Source of the DNA: Desulfarculales bacterium UBA702
GTDB lineage: Bacteria > Desulfobacterota > Syntrophobacteria > Syntrophobacterales > Syntrophobacteraceae
Length of the DNA stretch: 37,350 nucleotides
Assembly (NCBI GenBank): GCA_002298165.1
Contig: DBMI01000064.1
Span: 1 to 37,350 of the forward strand
Reading direction: 5' to 3'
The notes beneath the pieces were generated by a model that was given only the letters and a program-made list of their open reading frames with translations, was not told where the DNA came from and searched no databases. Every line of letters starts with the position of its first letter. Position 1 is the stretch's first letter. This document shows, one piece after another, positions 16,249 to 25,319 of the stretch. Position numbers and translations under genes: made by a program.

Positions 16249-17094
16249 ATGGGAATTTTAGAAGCGGTTTTTCTGGGTATCCTGCAGGGCCTGACCGAGT
16301 TTTTGCCCATCAGCAGTACAGCGCATCTTACTATTGCCGGAAAGTGGCTGGGGCTGGTTGACCCGAACCATCCGGAGTATTGGACGGCCTTCATTGCCGT
16401 TATCCAGCTCGGAACCCTTCTTGCCGTGCTTGTCTATTTTTTTCGCGATGTGGTTGAAATTGTAAGCGCATTCATCGGGGAAAATCTAGTTTCCAGGACC
16501 CGACTCAGGAACCAGAGCACCCAGGCAAAACTCGGGTGGTTCGTAATCATTGGCTCTGTTCCTGTTGCCGTTATAGGACTTGCGTTCAAAAAGGCCATCC
16601 AGGGCCACCTGACAAAAGACCTCAGCGTTATCGCCGCTATGCTGATCGCCATGGGGATTATTCTGGGGGTCGCCGAACTTACGGGGCGCTTTAAGAAAGA
16701 CATCGGAAGGATATCACTTTCCGATGCCCTGCTAATAGGGTGTGCCCAGGCATGTGCCCTTATTCCTGGTGCCTCCCGCTCGGGAACGACGATATCGGCC
16801 GGGCTTTTTCTGGGAATGACCCGTGAGAGCGCCGCCAGATTCTCGTTTCTGCTGAGCATGCCTGCCGTGTTCGCCAGTGGCCTGCTCGAGTTCAAAGAAA
16901 GTCTGGGATATATGGGGTCCCACGATATGGTCCTCCTTTGTACGGCAACGGCCGCCTCGGCGATTAGCGGCATTGCCGCAATAGCCTTCCTGCTGAAATT
17001 TCTCCGCACGCATACTACTTTCCTTTTTGTATCTTACCGAATAGCCCTTGGCGCATTTTTGATTTTCCTGGGCAAGTATTTCAATTTGCTCTAG
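16249..17094 (+). CDS. uppP: undecaprenyl-diphosphatase
   Basis: An integral membrane enzyme of 281 residues that recycles undecaprenyl pyrophosphate for peptidoglycan and O-antigen synthesis. The N-terminal motif GLTEFLPISSTAHL contains the catalytic Glu (E17), and the second motif PGASRSGTT carries the conserved Arg-Ser pair; about eight hydrophobic segments follow the UppP/BacA topology. GGAAG precedes the ATG. It appears to be transcribed alone, between the prfB terminator and the glnB region. Confidence 0.95.
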   Translation: MGILEAVFLGILQGLTEFLPISSTAHLTIAGKWLGLVDPNHPEYWTAFIAVIQLGTLLAVLVYFFRDVVEIVSAFIGENLVSRTRLRNQSTQAKLGWFVIIGSVPVAVIGLAFKKAIQGHLTKDLSVIAAMLIAMGIILGVAELTGRFKKDIGRISLSDALLIGCAQACALIPGASRSGTTISAGLFLGMTRESAARFSFLLSMPAVFASGLLEFKESLGYMGSHDMVLLCTATAASAISGIAAIAFLLKFLRTHTTFLFVSYRIALGAFLIFLGKYFNLL

Positions 17095-17309
17095 AAATAA
17101 CGTCTAAACAAAAATAGCATTCCTCTCTTTGTCGCTAGTCAGCCCTCCAGGATGTAACAAAATTGTATTATTGTTGCGCCGAAATACCGGGTGTACCACA
17201 AAGTTGTCTTTTTTAGTCCTGTTGACATTCTCTGCCAAATTTGCCGCACTCCGTGAAAACAACTTATAAATCAGTAGGTTAAAGATTCACCCGCTGCGCT
17301 GGCGCTGGT

Positions 17310-17326
17310 TTGGCACGGCCTTTGGA
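17310..17326 (+). promoter_or_regulatory. near-consensus sigma-54 promoter of the P-II/amt operon
   Basis: TTGGCACG, four bases, then TTGG. The -24 GG and -12 element have the right spacing, but the -12 dinucleotide is GG instead of GC. It lies about 100 bp before the P-II gene. No convincing NtrC site was found in 17095-17309. Confidence 0.5.
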
Positions 17327-17429
17327 CTAAATGATCGAATCGCTTATTAAGTGTATGAAATTTGATCAAAAAAAGAGTGGCAGGGGGGGAGCATCCTTAC
17401 ACTCCAGACGAAGGCGGAGGGAATTTAAA

Positions 17430-17768
17430 ATGACAAAAATAGAAGCAGTAATAAAGCCATTCAGGCTCACTGAGGTACAGGAAGCGCTCACCTCGATCGG
17501 GATTTTGGGAATGACCGTTAGCGAAGTGAAGGGTTTCGGAAGGCAAAAAGGGCACGTGGAACTCTACAGGGGGGCCGAGTACACCGTCAATTTCGTACCT
17601 AAGCTAATGATAATGACAGTGGTTTCGGACGAACTTGCCGAAAAAGCCGTGGATGCAATCCAAAAGGCTGCCTATACGGGAAAAATCGGGGATGGAAAGA
17701 TCTTTTTATCAAAAATTGACGATGTAGTGCGGATTCGTACAAAGGAGACCGGTGGGGAGGCACTATAG
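17430..17768 (+). CDS. glnB: nitrogen regulatory protein P-II
   Basis: A 112-residue P-II signal protein that senses 2-oxoglutarate and ATP/ADP. The T-loop sequence KGHVELYRGAEYTVNFVPK keeps Y51, the uridylylation site in enteric homologues. The signatures GFGRQKGH and TGKIGDGKIF are both present. The ATG at 17430 has GGAGGG nine bases upstream; a longer frame from 17331 has an unconvincing basic leader. It is followed by an ammonium transporter, so it may be functionally a GlnK that blocks AmtB. The symbol glnB is used in the family sense. Confidence 0.92.
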   Translation: MTKIEAVIKPFRLTEVQEALTSIGILGMTVSEVKGFGRQKGHVELYRGAEYTVNFVPKLMIMTVVSDELAEKAVDAIQKAAYTGKIGDGKIFLSKIDDVVRIRTKETGGEAL

Positions 17769-17797
17769 CCTTTTCGCTGAATATGAAGGAGACCTTG

Positions 17798-19126
17798 ATG
17801 GCCTTTTCAATGCGAGATTACGTAAAATTTCTATTTAGGGAAAAGCTGCTCATTTCTTCGGGAATGCTCGCCCTGCTGATTTTCGCCGCTCTGCCGATCT
17901 GCAGCGCCTTTGCCGAAGATGCCGCACCCGCGGTGCTCAATTCCGGGGATACTGCATGGGTACTTGCCTCAACCGCGCTGGTCATGCTGATGACCCCCGG
18001 ACTTGCCTTCTTTTATGCCGGCATGGTTCGTAAGAAAAACGTTCTCAGCACCTGCATGCACTCTTTTGTGGCTCTTGGGGTAATCGGCGTGCAGTGGATG
18101 ATTTTGGGCTATACCCTCTCGTTCGGAGCCGGCAACAATTTTGTCGGCGACCTCAAGTCTTTCCTGCTCCTCGATATGACCCCGGAAACGCTTAACGGTA
18201 CCATTCCCGCCTACGTTTACATGTGGTTCCAGGGTATGTTTGCGATCATTACGCCGGCCCTTATCAGCGGGTCAATCGCGGAAAGGATGAAGTTCAGCTC
18301 CTATGTTATCTTCCTGATACTTTGGGCAACCCTTGTGTACGATCCCGTGGCCCACTGGGTTTGGGGAAACGGCTGGCTTCAGAAATACGGTGCGCTCGAT
18401 TTTGCCGGAGGCACTGTCGTACACCTCTTATCAGGTATCTCAGCATTGGTGATGGCGTTGAAACTTGGGAAACGCAAGGGTTACCCATCTGAAGCATTCA
18501 TACCTCACAATTTGACAATGACCCTTCTCGGAGCCGGGCTTCTGTGGTTTGGCTGGTTCGGATTCAATTCCGGCAGCGCCCTCAAGGCGGACGGAATTGC
18601 CGGACTGGCATTTTCCACCACCATGACCGCATCGGCTGCCGCGGCCTTTTCGTGGATGATGATGGAATGGATATTCCATGGTAAACCAAGCGCCCTCGGC
18701 ATTGCATCCGGACTTGTTGCCGGCCTGGTCGTGATAACCCCTGCCGCGGGCTTTGTAACTCCGTCCTGGGCACTCGTAATGGGCCTCGCAGGCGGGGTAA
18801 TCTGCTACTATGGCGTGCGCATCAAGCTAAAACTCGGCTTTGACGATTCGCTGGATGTGGTCGGCGTGCACGGCATTGGCGGCTCGTTTGGAGCGATCTG
18901 CACGGGCATTTTCGCATCCATAGGTGGTGCTGGCCTCATCTACGGAAACCCCGAGCAGCTCCTGAAGCAAGTTGTCGGAGTTGGGGCAACGGCTATTTAC
19001 GGACTTATACTTACCTGGATTATCGCAACCGTTCTGGACAAAACTATTGGCCTGCGAGTTGACGAAGAAACCGAAACCCTCGGCCTTGACCGCGAACTTC
19101 ACGGAGAAGTGGGGTATACCATCTAA
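17798..19126 (+). CDS. amtB: ammonium transporter
   Basis: An Amt-family ammonium channel of 442 residues with eleven or so membrane segments. A signal peptide-like start (ending in CSAFA) is followed by DTAWVLASTALVMLMTPGLAFFYAG, the Amt opening motif. The twin pore histidines are in DPVAHWVWG and VGVHGIGG. The ATG at 17798 is preferred because AAGGAG precedes it; an ATG five codons earlier has no ribosome-binding site. It lies 29 bp after the P-II gene, the usual glnK-amtB pairing, and ends before a strong terminator. Confidence 0.94.
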   Translation: MAFSMRDYVKFLFREKLLISSGMLALLIFAALPICSAFAEDAAPAVLNSGDTAWVLASTALVMLMTPGLAFFYAGMVRKKNVLSTCMHSFVALGVIGVQWMILGYTLSFGAGNNFVGDLKSFLLLDMTPETLNGTIPAYVYMWFQGMFAIITPALISGSIAERMKFSSYVIFLILWATLVYDPVAHWVWGNGWLQKYGALDFAGGTVVHLLSGISALVMALKLGKRKGYPSEAFIPHNLTMTLLGAGLLWFGWFGFNSGSALKADGIAGLAFSTTMTASAAAAFSWMMMEWIFHGKPSALGIASGLVAGLVVITPAAGFVTPSWALVMGLAGGVICYYGVRIKLKLGFDDSLDVVGVHGIGGSFGAICTGIFASIGGAGLIYGNPEQLLKQVVGVGATAIYGLILTWIIATVLDKTIGLRVDEETETLGLDRELHGEVGYTI

Positions 19127-19163
19127 AGAGGCTGTTGAAAGTCGAAAACCGAGTGGATCTCTA

Positions 19164-19198
19164 AAAGCCTATTCCCGGCAAACGGGAATGGGCTTTTT
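19164..19198 (+). terminator. terminator after amtB
   Basis: Stem AAAGCC-ATTCCCG with CGGGAAT-GGGCTTT around GCAAA, followed by a T-run. Confidence 0.88.
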
Positions 19199-19649
19199 GC
19201 GATGCGCGGGAGAGATACCTTGAATGCGGCAGGAGCACTCAGGCGGGGGTTAACAGTATCCTGGAGGATCCGGTTTACTACCGAAGATCTTTTTGTGTAA
19301 AAATGAGCAGAGGGTCCTCTACCGGTGGCCATTGGATTTGGCATACCTCGAAAATTGGGTCCCCTGCCGAACAACTCCCAAAGCCGTTACTGTAACATAG
19401 GTGATGTTACTTGCCTGGTCCTCGTGTCCGAGTAAGGTGGAGATTGGTGTGTTTACTGGACAGTCGAGGGAAGCATGCTCAGTTGTCAACTGGAGCCCTT
19501 GCAGGTTGCCTGAAATTTTGGGTAAAGTGAATTACTGGACTTGGCATTAGCTTGATCCACGCGATCAGATTTACTGGATCTCCGCTGAAGGATCCGCCGG
19601 CTCACTATCCGGAACATTGAGCGTTAGACCAGGACGAGGGAGGCATGCC
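19199..19649. other. intergenic region with a perfect dyad and repeated ACTGGA words
   Basis: No gene is visible. A perfect 7-bp dyad GTAACAT-aggtg-ATGTTAC occupies 19392-19410. Three copies of TTACTGGA lie at 19453, 19532 and 19571, and a related CAACTGGA at 19487. These could be regulator sites for the following gene. Confidence 0.4.
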
Positions 19650-20813
19650 GTGTTTCCCGGAAGAAATTATCGAAAATCAACTCCAGTGGTGTCCATAATT
19701 TGCCTGCTGAGCATTCTTCTGCCGGCTGCCTGTGGCGCGGAACCGTTTGGCCATAAAGGCGGGCCGGACATTGAAAACATCACTGAAATTAATGAGCTTC
19801 TAAGGCAGCACAGTTATGACCTCGAGATCCTGCTCAGTTGTGGCACCTCAAAAGGGGGGTCTGCGGGCCACGTTGCGCTGGCTATCAGGGATAGTGTTTC
19901 GACTGATGAGATGGTCTACTCGGCGAATTTCTATGCCGATCTCGATCCGAAGCACGAAAAGAACCATTACACCGAAAATCTGATCGTCATTGTTCCCAAA
20001 AGCGAGTACCTCTTCAGAACATCCTCATCACTGGGGCCCAACGCATCCTTTGGCCTGGATATGGGCGAGATTTACAAACGATCAATTATCGGCATAAGGG
20101 TAAGCGGTGTGCAGCAGGAGATAAAAGACGGGCTGCGGGTCTTCTTTAACCGGCTAAATTCCGATTTTCATGCACGCAGGAAGAAAACCGACTACTACAA
20201 TGCACCTATTGTTTACGGATATAAGGATCTCAACTGTGCAAAGACCCTTGGCCTGGCATTCAAGCATGGTGCAAGGTTCAACGATCTACCGGTTAAGGAT
20301 ACCAGCCGGTTGTCAAAACTTAACCCGGTTAAAATCAGTAAAGCAAACCTGCCGACCGAAATGGCCCTTCAACTGATCACGTGCCTGGCCGCTCGAAATT
20401 GCGCCTTCGACGTAGTGCTGTACAAGAAGTGGACCGAATCAACTTACGTTGACACGCTGGATGGTACCGGGAGGATGTTTAAGGACCTGCCTAACCGCTT
20501 TCCATCCGTGCTGTCCCTCGACTACCTGGAAAATCAGGGCAGCTATGAGGATTACGATAACCTTTTCGCCATGTACCTGTTGTACTACATGGGCAGATAC
20601 AGCATTGTTCTTAATGGGGAAACCCGGCGCCTGGAAATTGAGGAGCAAAAGGAGCCGGATAGCTATCTAACAGCAAAGGAAAAGGCACACCATTCGGCCA
20701 TGACGGACAAAAAGAACGTTTTACGACGCCTCCTCTTCCGAAGCTGGGGCCTGAAGCTAGGGCCGGAAACATCCAACACACACCTATATGAGTATGGCGG
20801 GACTGATCAGTAG
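19650..20813 (+). CDS. exported protein, possible permuted papain-like (DUF4105/NlpC-like) domain
   Basis: A 387-residue protein I cannot assign with confidence. The GTG at 19650 follows GGGAGG; a TTG at 19617 is also in frame. A signal sequence (VVSIICLLSILLPAACGA) may end in a weak lipobox. In the mature part, GSAGHVALAIRD with H74 is followed about 120 residues later by YKDLNCAKTLGL with C196. This His-before-Cys order and spacing is what circularly permuted papain-like proteins (Lnb-N/DUF4105, YiiX) show, but the match is by eye. The C-terminal third is charged and contains EEQKEPDSYLTAKEKAHH. It ends before a strong terminator and appears monocistronic. Confidence 0.6.
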   Translation: MFPGRNYRKSTPVVSIICLLSILLPAACGAEPFGHKGGPDIENITEINELLRQHSYDLEILLSCGTSKGGSAGHVALAIRDSVSTDEMVYSANFYADLDPKHEKNHYTENLIVIVPKSEYLFRTSSSLGPNASFGLDMGEIYKRSIIGIRVSGVQQEIKDGLRVFFNRLNSDFHARRKKTDYYNAPIVYGYKDLNCAKTLGLAFKHGARFNDLPVKDTSRLSKLNPVKISKANLPTEMALQLITCLAARNCAFDVVLYKKWTESTYVDTLDGTGRMFKDLPNRFPSVLSLDYLENQGSYEDYDNLFAMYLLYYMGRYSIVLNGETRRLEIEEQKEPDSYLTAKEKAHHSAMTDKKNVLRRLLFRSWGLKLGPETSNTHLYEYGGTDQ

Positions 20814-20892
20814 ATTCTATGAAGGGAGAGCGAGGGCGAACTGCGGGTTTCCTTCTGGCAAGGAAGGTGGACCTTGTGACTGCCCTGGCATC

Positions 20893-20922
20893 GGGAAGGG
20901 GCAAACCCTTCCCTTATTTTTT
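20893..20922 (+). terminator. terminator after the exported protein gene
   Basis: Perfect stem GGGAAGGG/CCCTTCCC around GCAAA, followed by TTATTTTTT. Confidence 0.88.
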
Positions 20923-21136
20923 CCCTGTGTTACCACACACATAGCAGTCCTCGTGGATGATACACAGAGCACCTTGGATGACACTGTATCAGAAATTCAT
21001 CAGATTGCCATTTCCTGACCATCTCCCAGCTTTCCCCCTCGTCACCCCTGATAATGCAATGCGGACCGGGGTTTAGACCCTCCAGCATCCCGCGGATGCC
21101 ACTAAGCTGTCATCTAAGCCAAACCCCCATAGAAAT

Positions 21137-21163
21137 AAAAAAAGCCCTGAAAAATCAGGGCCT
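21137..21163 (-). terminator. terminator of tRNA-Arg
   Basis: On the minus strand GCCCTGA and TCAGGGC form a stem followed by seven T (plus-strand A-run, 21137-21143). Confidence 0.85.
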
Positions 21164-21168
21164 ATTGA

Positions 21169-21242
<74 letters not shown>

Positions 21243-21251
21243 GCACGGTCC

Positions 21252-21281
21252 TAAATAGTGATCTTTTGCTCCGGATGTCAA
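21252..21281 (-). promoter_or_regulatory. promoter of tRNA-Arg
   Basis: On the minus strand TTGACA (21281-21276), an 18-bp spacer, then TATTTA (21257-21252). Confidence 0.7.
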
Positions 21282-21493
21282 TACTCTTTCGGCGCTCATA
21301 CCGCAAATGTTTGCAGGCACAGGCTCGGGAAGTACTCATGCCGACTGGTTTAAACAACGGGAACCACTCTTTTGTTTGCTTTTCGACAGGCAAAGCGGTT
21401 AGTTTGCGATTGTAAAAGGATCTCGTGTATATCTATTTTCAAGGTGAAAAACCTCATTGTGAATGCCGCAATCTGCTGGGGAGGTCTTTGGGC

Positions 21494-21682
21494 ATGAACC
21501 GTACCACACAGTGGCTTAGTTTGATCGCGGGGCTTGTCATTTTTGGATATGGAGTTATGAAATTGATTGGTGACCAGGACTGGGTGCTCCTGATTCTGGG
21601 GATTTTGATAATTGCATTCAGCGCCTCGAAGATCCTTAAGAGCAGGGCGCGTGACCGATCCGAGCCCAGTAGCAGGGGGTAG
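21494..21682 (+). CDS. small two-helix membrane protein, unknown
   Basis: A 62-residue protein with two hydrophobic segments (LSLIAGLVIFGYGVM and WVLLILGILIIAFSA) joined by a short acidic turn, ending in a basic tail. GGGGAGG lies about nine bases before the ATG at 21494; the frame could open earlier at 21425 but without support. I do not recognise a family. It stands alone between tRNA-Arg and lysS. Confidence 0.5.
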   Translation: MNRTTQWLSLIAGLVIFGYGVMKLIGDQDWVLLILGILIIAFSASKILKSRARDRSEPSSRG

Positions 21683-21700
21683 TGACGGCAGACAACCTAC

Positions 21701-21729
21701 TTGACGCGAGTGAGCAAATAATCTAACTT
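21701..21729 (+). promoter_or_regulatory. putative promoter of the lysS-lol operon
   Basis: TTGACG (21701-21706), 17-bp spacer, TAACTT (21724-21729). About 110 bp upstream of lysS. Confidence 0.45.
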
Positions 21730-21836
21730 TCGTCGTCTTGGCGTACCGCCGGTGTAAATCGGAAATCAGCAGGGGAATAGAATTTTGAGGACGGGTCGGA
21801 ACGTCCGCGGGGATTTCCTTTTGCCCTACACACATC

Positions 21837-23354
21837 ATGGGGAAGGTTTCACTAGATACTATGGAAGACTTAAATGCCGTGACGCGGGAGCGCCTGGAGA
21901 AGGCGGTCGAAATTGAGAGCCGGGATGTTGCGCTTTACCCTAACGGCTATTCGGTCCCGCACAGGATAAATGATCTGGTTGGACCGGCCGGGGATAAGAC
22001 GGGCGAAGAGCTTGAAGCGGAGCAGCAGGTTTATACTGTTGCCGGGCGGGTCCTTGCCATTCGTTCATTCGGCAAATCCACTTTCATGCATCTGTCCGAT
22101 TCCGATGGAAAGATACAGATCTACCTGCAAAAAAACCTGATAGGCGAACAGAGCTACGAACTCGCCAAAAAGCTCGATATCGGAGACATAATCCGTGTAA
22201 CGGGAAGGCTTTTCCGGACCAAGACAAACGAGCTGACCGTGCAGGTAAATGAGTTCGTTTTGCTGACCAAGAACCTGCGGCCCCTTCCCGAAAAGTATCA
22301 CGGCCTCAAGGATATCGAACTGCGATATCGGCAGCGTTATGTGGATCTCATTGTTAATGAGCAGGTGCGGGAGACTTTCCGGAAAAGGGCGGCAATAGTT
22401 CAGTCGATCCGTGAGTTGCTCACGGGACGGGGCTTTCTGGAAGTGGAAACGCCAATGATGCAGCCCATTGCCGGCGGCGCTACGGCAAAGCCGTTCAAGA
22501 CGCATCATAATGCGCTGGATATGGATCTCTTTCTTCGAATAGCTCCCGAGCTTTACCTGAAAAGATTGCTTGTCGGTGGATTCGAGCGTGTATTCGAGTT
22601 GAACCGCAATTTCCGTAATGAGGGGATATCGACTCAGCATAATCCCGAATTCACTATGCTCGAATTTTATCAGGCCTACGCCACCTATAAAGACTTGATG
22701 GACCTGACAGAGGAGATTTTTGCGAAGGTCGCTCGTGATGTCAATGAAGGGCAGATGCGGCTGGAGTACCAGGGCCAGGTCATCGACCTCTCGCCCTCCT
22801 GGGCTCGGTTCACATTGGCCGAGTCGCTTGTAAAGATCGGCGACATTCCCGAGGGGGCAGTCGAGAACTTTGACGAGGCGGTTGCCGTCGCAAGGTCTCT
22901 TGGAATCGGAATCGAAAAATTCGAGGGCCACGGCAAGCTGCTTACCAAAATTTTCGACGAAGTTGTCGAACCTCGGCTGATCCAGCCGACCTTCATCTAT
23001 CAATATCCGCTCGAAGTCTCGCCACTTTCCAGGAAAACAGAAGGTAAACCGGATTTTGTGGACCGCTTCGAGCTTTTTATAGCTGCGCGCGAGATGGCCA
23101 ACGCTTTCTCGGAACTAAACGATCCGCGGGATCAGCGTGAAAGATTCCTGGGGCAACTGGAAGCGCGCCGGGCCGGAGACGAAGAGGCCCACCAGATGGA
23201 CGAGGACTATATCCGCGCACTTGAGTACGGGATGCCTCCGGCGGCCGGAGAGGGAATTGGGATTGACCGGCTGGTGATGCTTTTTACCGATTCTCCTTCC
23301 ATTCGCGACGTGATCCTGTTTCCGCATATGAGACCGGAAAAGAAGACTCAATGA
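21837..23354 (+). CDS. lysS: lysyl-tRNA synthetase (class II)
   Basis: About 505 residues. An N-terminal OB-fold anticodon-binding domain (about 65-150, with VAGRVLAIRSFGKSTFMHL) precedes the class II catalytic core. Motif 2 is FRNEGISTQHNPEFTMLEFYQAY-like, and motif 3 is GEGIGIDRLVMLF. The residues around PMMQPIAGGATAKPF are typical of bacterial LysRS. The exact start is uncertain: the ATG at 21837 lacks a clear ribosome-binding site, and an ATG at 21861 is the alternative. Its last bases overlap the lolC start (ATGA), so lysS is co-transcribed with the lipoprotein-export genes. Confidence 0.96.
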   Translation: MGKVSLDTMEDLNAVTRERLEKAVEIESRDVALYPNGYSVPHRINDLVGPAGDKTGEELEAEQQVYTVAGRVLAIRSFGKSTFMHLSDSDGKIQIYLQKNLIGEQSYELAKKLDIGDIIRVTGRLFRTKTNELTVQVNEFVLLTKNLRPLPEKYHGLKDIELRYRQRYVDLIVNEQVRETFRKRAAIVQSIRELLTGRGFLEVETPMMQPIAGGATAKPFKTHHNALDMDLFLRIAPELYLKRLLVGGFERVFELNRNFRNEGISTQHNPEFTMLEFYQAYATYKDLMDLTEEIFAKVARDVNEGQMRLEYQGQVIDLSPSWARFTLAESLVKIGDIPEGAVENFDEAVAVARSLGIGIEKFEGHGKLLTKIFDEVVEPRLIQPTFIYQYPLEVSPLSRKTEGKPDFVDRFELFIAAREMANAFSELNDPRDQRERFLGQLEARRAGDEEAHQMDEDYIRALEYGMPPAAGEGIGIDRLVMLFTDSPSIRDVILFPHMRPEKKTQ

Positions 23355-24601
23355 ATTTCGGATATGAGTTTTTCATAAGCATTCGTTATCTGCTTGCGAA
23401 GCGCAGACAGACGTTTGTATCGCTTATCACCCTCATCTCGGTGGCCGGTGTGGCTGTGGGCGTTACTGCGCTCATCGTCGTGCTGGCGGTCATGAACGGG
23501 TTTCACGAGGACCTTCGCAATCGCATTCTAGGGGTCACTTCCCACGTCAATATCGGTAATTATGGTGGTGTGATCTCGAACTATAAGGAAGTGATGAACG
23601 AGGTCCAAAAAGATCCGGAAGTGATCGGATCGACACCCTACATTTACGCCCAGGTGATGATAACCTCCGGAAGAAGCGTATCGGGGGCGATTGTTCGTGG
23701 GATTGACCCCCTGACAGCATCCAAGGTGATAAAGGTCGAGGAGAGCCTGATCCGGGGCAACCTTGCGGACCTTGTTTCCGAGCAGCAGCAGGAGAGAGGA
23801 GGCCCAAGCTATCCTGGGATCATCCTAGGAGTGGAGCTTGCAAATAATCTCGGTATCCACACAACGGGCGAATGGGTGACGATAATATCGCCCGCCGGGC
23901 GCCTTACCCCGATGGGGCAGGTGCCGAAAAGCAAGCTGTTCCACGTGGTCGGGATCATGCAATCTGGTATGTATGAATACGACAGTACTCTCGGTTATGT
24001 GGACGTTGCCGCGGCGCAGCAATTCCTCGGGATCGGGGATGCGGTTACCGGAATCGAAGTAAAGATCAAAGACATATACGCAGCGCAACAGGTCGCCGAG
24101 AATTTAAGGAAGCGCCTTGGCACACCCTATTATGTTCGGGACTGGATTCAGATGAACAGCAGCTTTTTTTCGGCCCTCAAGCTGGAAAAATTCGTCATGT
24201 TCGTAATACTGACGCTGATAATCCTTGTTGCGGCCTTCAATATTGTCAGCTCGCTCATAATGCTCGTTATGGAGAAGGGGCGCGATATCGCGATACTTAA
24301 AGCGATGGGGGCGACTACCGCAAGCATAAGGAAGATTTTTGTTCTCGAAGGATTTCTAATCGGCATAACGGGAACACTACTTGGTGTAATCGGCGGGTTT
24401 TGCTTGTGCGCCTTTGTCCGGCAGTACAAATTGGATCTTCCGCCTGGCGTGTATCATATCTCGCAGCTTCCGGTCAAAATTGAAGCACTTGATTTGCTTG
24501 CTATCGTATTCTTCGCAATTCTAATCAGCCTGGTGGCAACGATTTATCCGTCGCGTAAGGCTTCCGGACTCGATCCGGCGGAAGCGTTGCGCTATGAGTG
24601 A
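23351..24601 (+). CDS. lolC: lipoprotein-releasing ABC transporter permease (LolC/E family)
   Basis: A 416-residue inner-membrane permease of the LolCDE system, which extracts outer-membrane lipoproteins for handover to LolA. One N-terminal membrane helix (LITLISVAGVAVGVTALIVV) is followed by a periplasmic MacB-like domain (about 45-265) and three C-terminal helices, the LolC/E topology. The motif MEKGRDIAILKAMGA is characteristic. The start overlaps lysS by four bases and the end overlaps lolD by eight bases. Only this one permease gene is visible, so it may work as a homodimer, or its partner is encoded elsewhere. Confidence 0.92.
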   Translation: MNFGYEFFISIRYLLAKRRQTFVSLITLISVAGVAVGVTALIVVLAVMNGFHEDLRNRILGVTSHVNIGNYGGVISNYKEVMNEVQKDPEVIGSTPYIYAQVMITSGRSVSGAIVRGIDPLTASKVIKVEESLIRGNLADLVSEQQQERGGPSYPGIILGVELANNLGIHTTGEWVTIISPAGRLTPMGQVPKSKLFHVVGIMQSGMYEYDSTLGYVDVAAAQQFLGIGDAVTGIEVKIKDIYAAQQVAENLRKRLGTPYYVRDWIQMNSSFFSALKLEKFVMFVILTLIILVAAFNIVSSLIMLVMEKGRDIAILKAMGATTASIRKIFVLEGFLIGITGTLLGVIGGFCLCAFVRQYKLDLPPGVYHISQLPVKIEALDLLAIVFFAILISLVATIYPSRKASGLDPAEALRYE

Positions 24602-25319
24602 GAGACAATCGGTAGAGGTCCACACGCTTGGACTCACAAAAATTTTCGGAAACGGCCCGAATGCAATAGAGCTTTTCAAAAATCTCGAACTTGTAATTCG
24701 CACTGGGGAGCGGATCTCGATAGTTGGTGCATCCGGGGCAGGAAAATCCACGCTTCTCAATATACTTGGGACACTCGAGAGGCCCACCGGCGGCAAGGTC
24801 CTTTACGGCGGCCAGGATGTTTTTTTGTGGGCTGAGCGGGAACTGGCAACTTTTCGCAACAAGAACATCGGCTTCGTGTTCCAATTCCACTACCTGCTTC
24901 CGGAATTTAACGCCCTTGAAAACGTTATGATGCCTGGGCTGATTTCCGGCCTGCCCAAAGCAGAGGCCAGGGATAAAGCGCTTGAACTTTTGGAGCGACT
25001 CGGACTTTCCGGACGACTGAGCCACAGAATAGGCCAACTTTCCGGAGGCGAGCAACAGCGGGTTGCCGTTGCGAGGGCACTGCTGCTTCGCCCCAGGCTC
25101 TTTCTGGCCGACGAGCCGAGCGGGAACCTGGACAGCCGTACCGGGCGAACACTTCATGAATTGCTTGTTTCTTTGAATGAAGAGCTCGGTCTCACCATGG
25201 TGATTGTCACTCATAATCAAGAACTTGCGTCCATGATGCACAGAGTTCTTCGCCTCAAGGACGGGCTTTTGCGTGAGGACCGCGGCCCCGCAAATTCCTG
25301 CCTACCGACCTCAAACTAG
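24594..25319 (+). CDS. lolD: lipoprotein-releasing ABC transporter ATP-binding protein
   Basis: A 241-residue ATPase that powers lipoprotein release. Walker A is GASGAGKST (about 43-51), the Q-loop sits in FVFQFHYLLPEF (the FQFHYLLPEF stretch is a LolD hallmark), the signature is LSGGEQQRVAVARAL, and Walker B is LFLADEPSGNLD. The H-loop VTHNQ follows. The ATG lies inside the last codons of lolC, so translation is likely coupled. Confidence 0.94.
   Translation: MSERQSVEVHTLGLTKIFGNGPNAIELFKNLELVIRTGERISIVGASGAGKSTLLNILGTLERPTGGKVLYGGQDVFLWAERELATFRNKNIGFVFQFHYLLPEFNALENVMMPGLISGLPKAEARDKALELLERLGLSGRLSHRIGQLSGGEQQRVAVARALLLRPRLFLADEPSGNLDSRTGRTLHELLVSLNEELGLTMVIVTHNQELASMMHRVLRLKDGLLREDRGPANSCLPTSN

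Noticed and set aside
22065..23003. A 312-codon minus-strand frame inside lysS
   Set aside because: It is antisense to a clear lysyl-tRNA synthetase and shows no motif.
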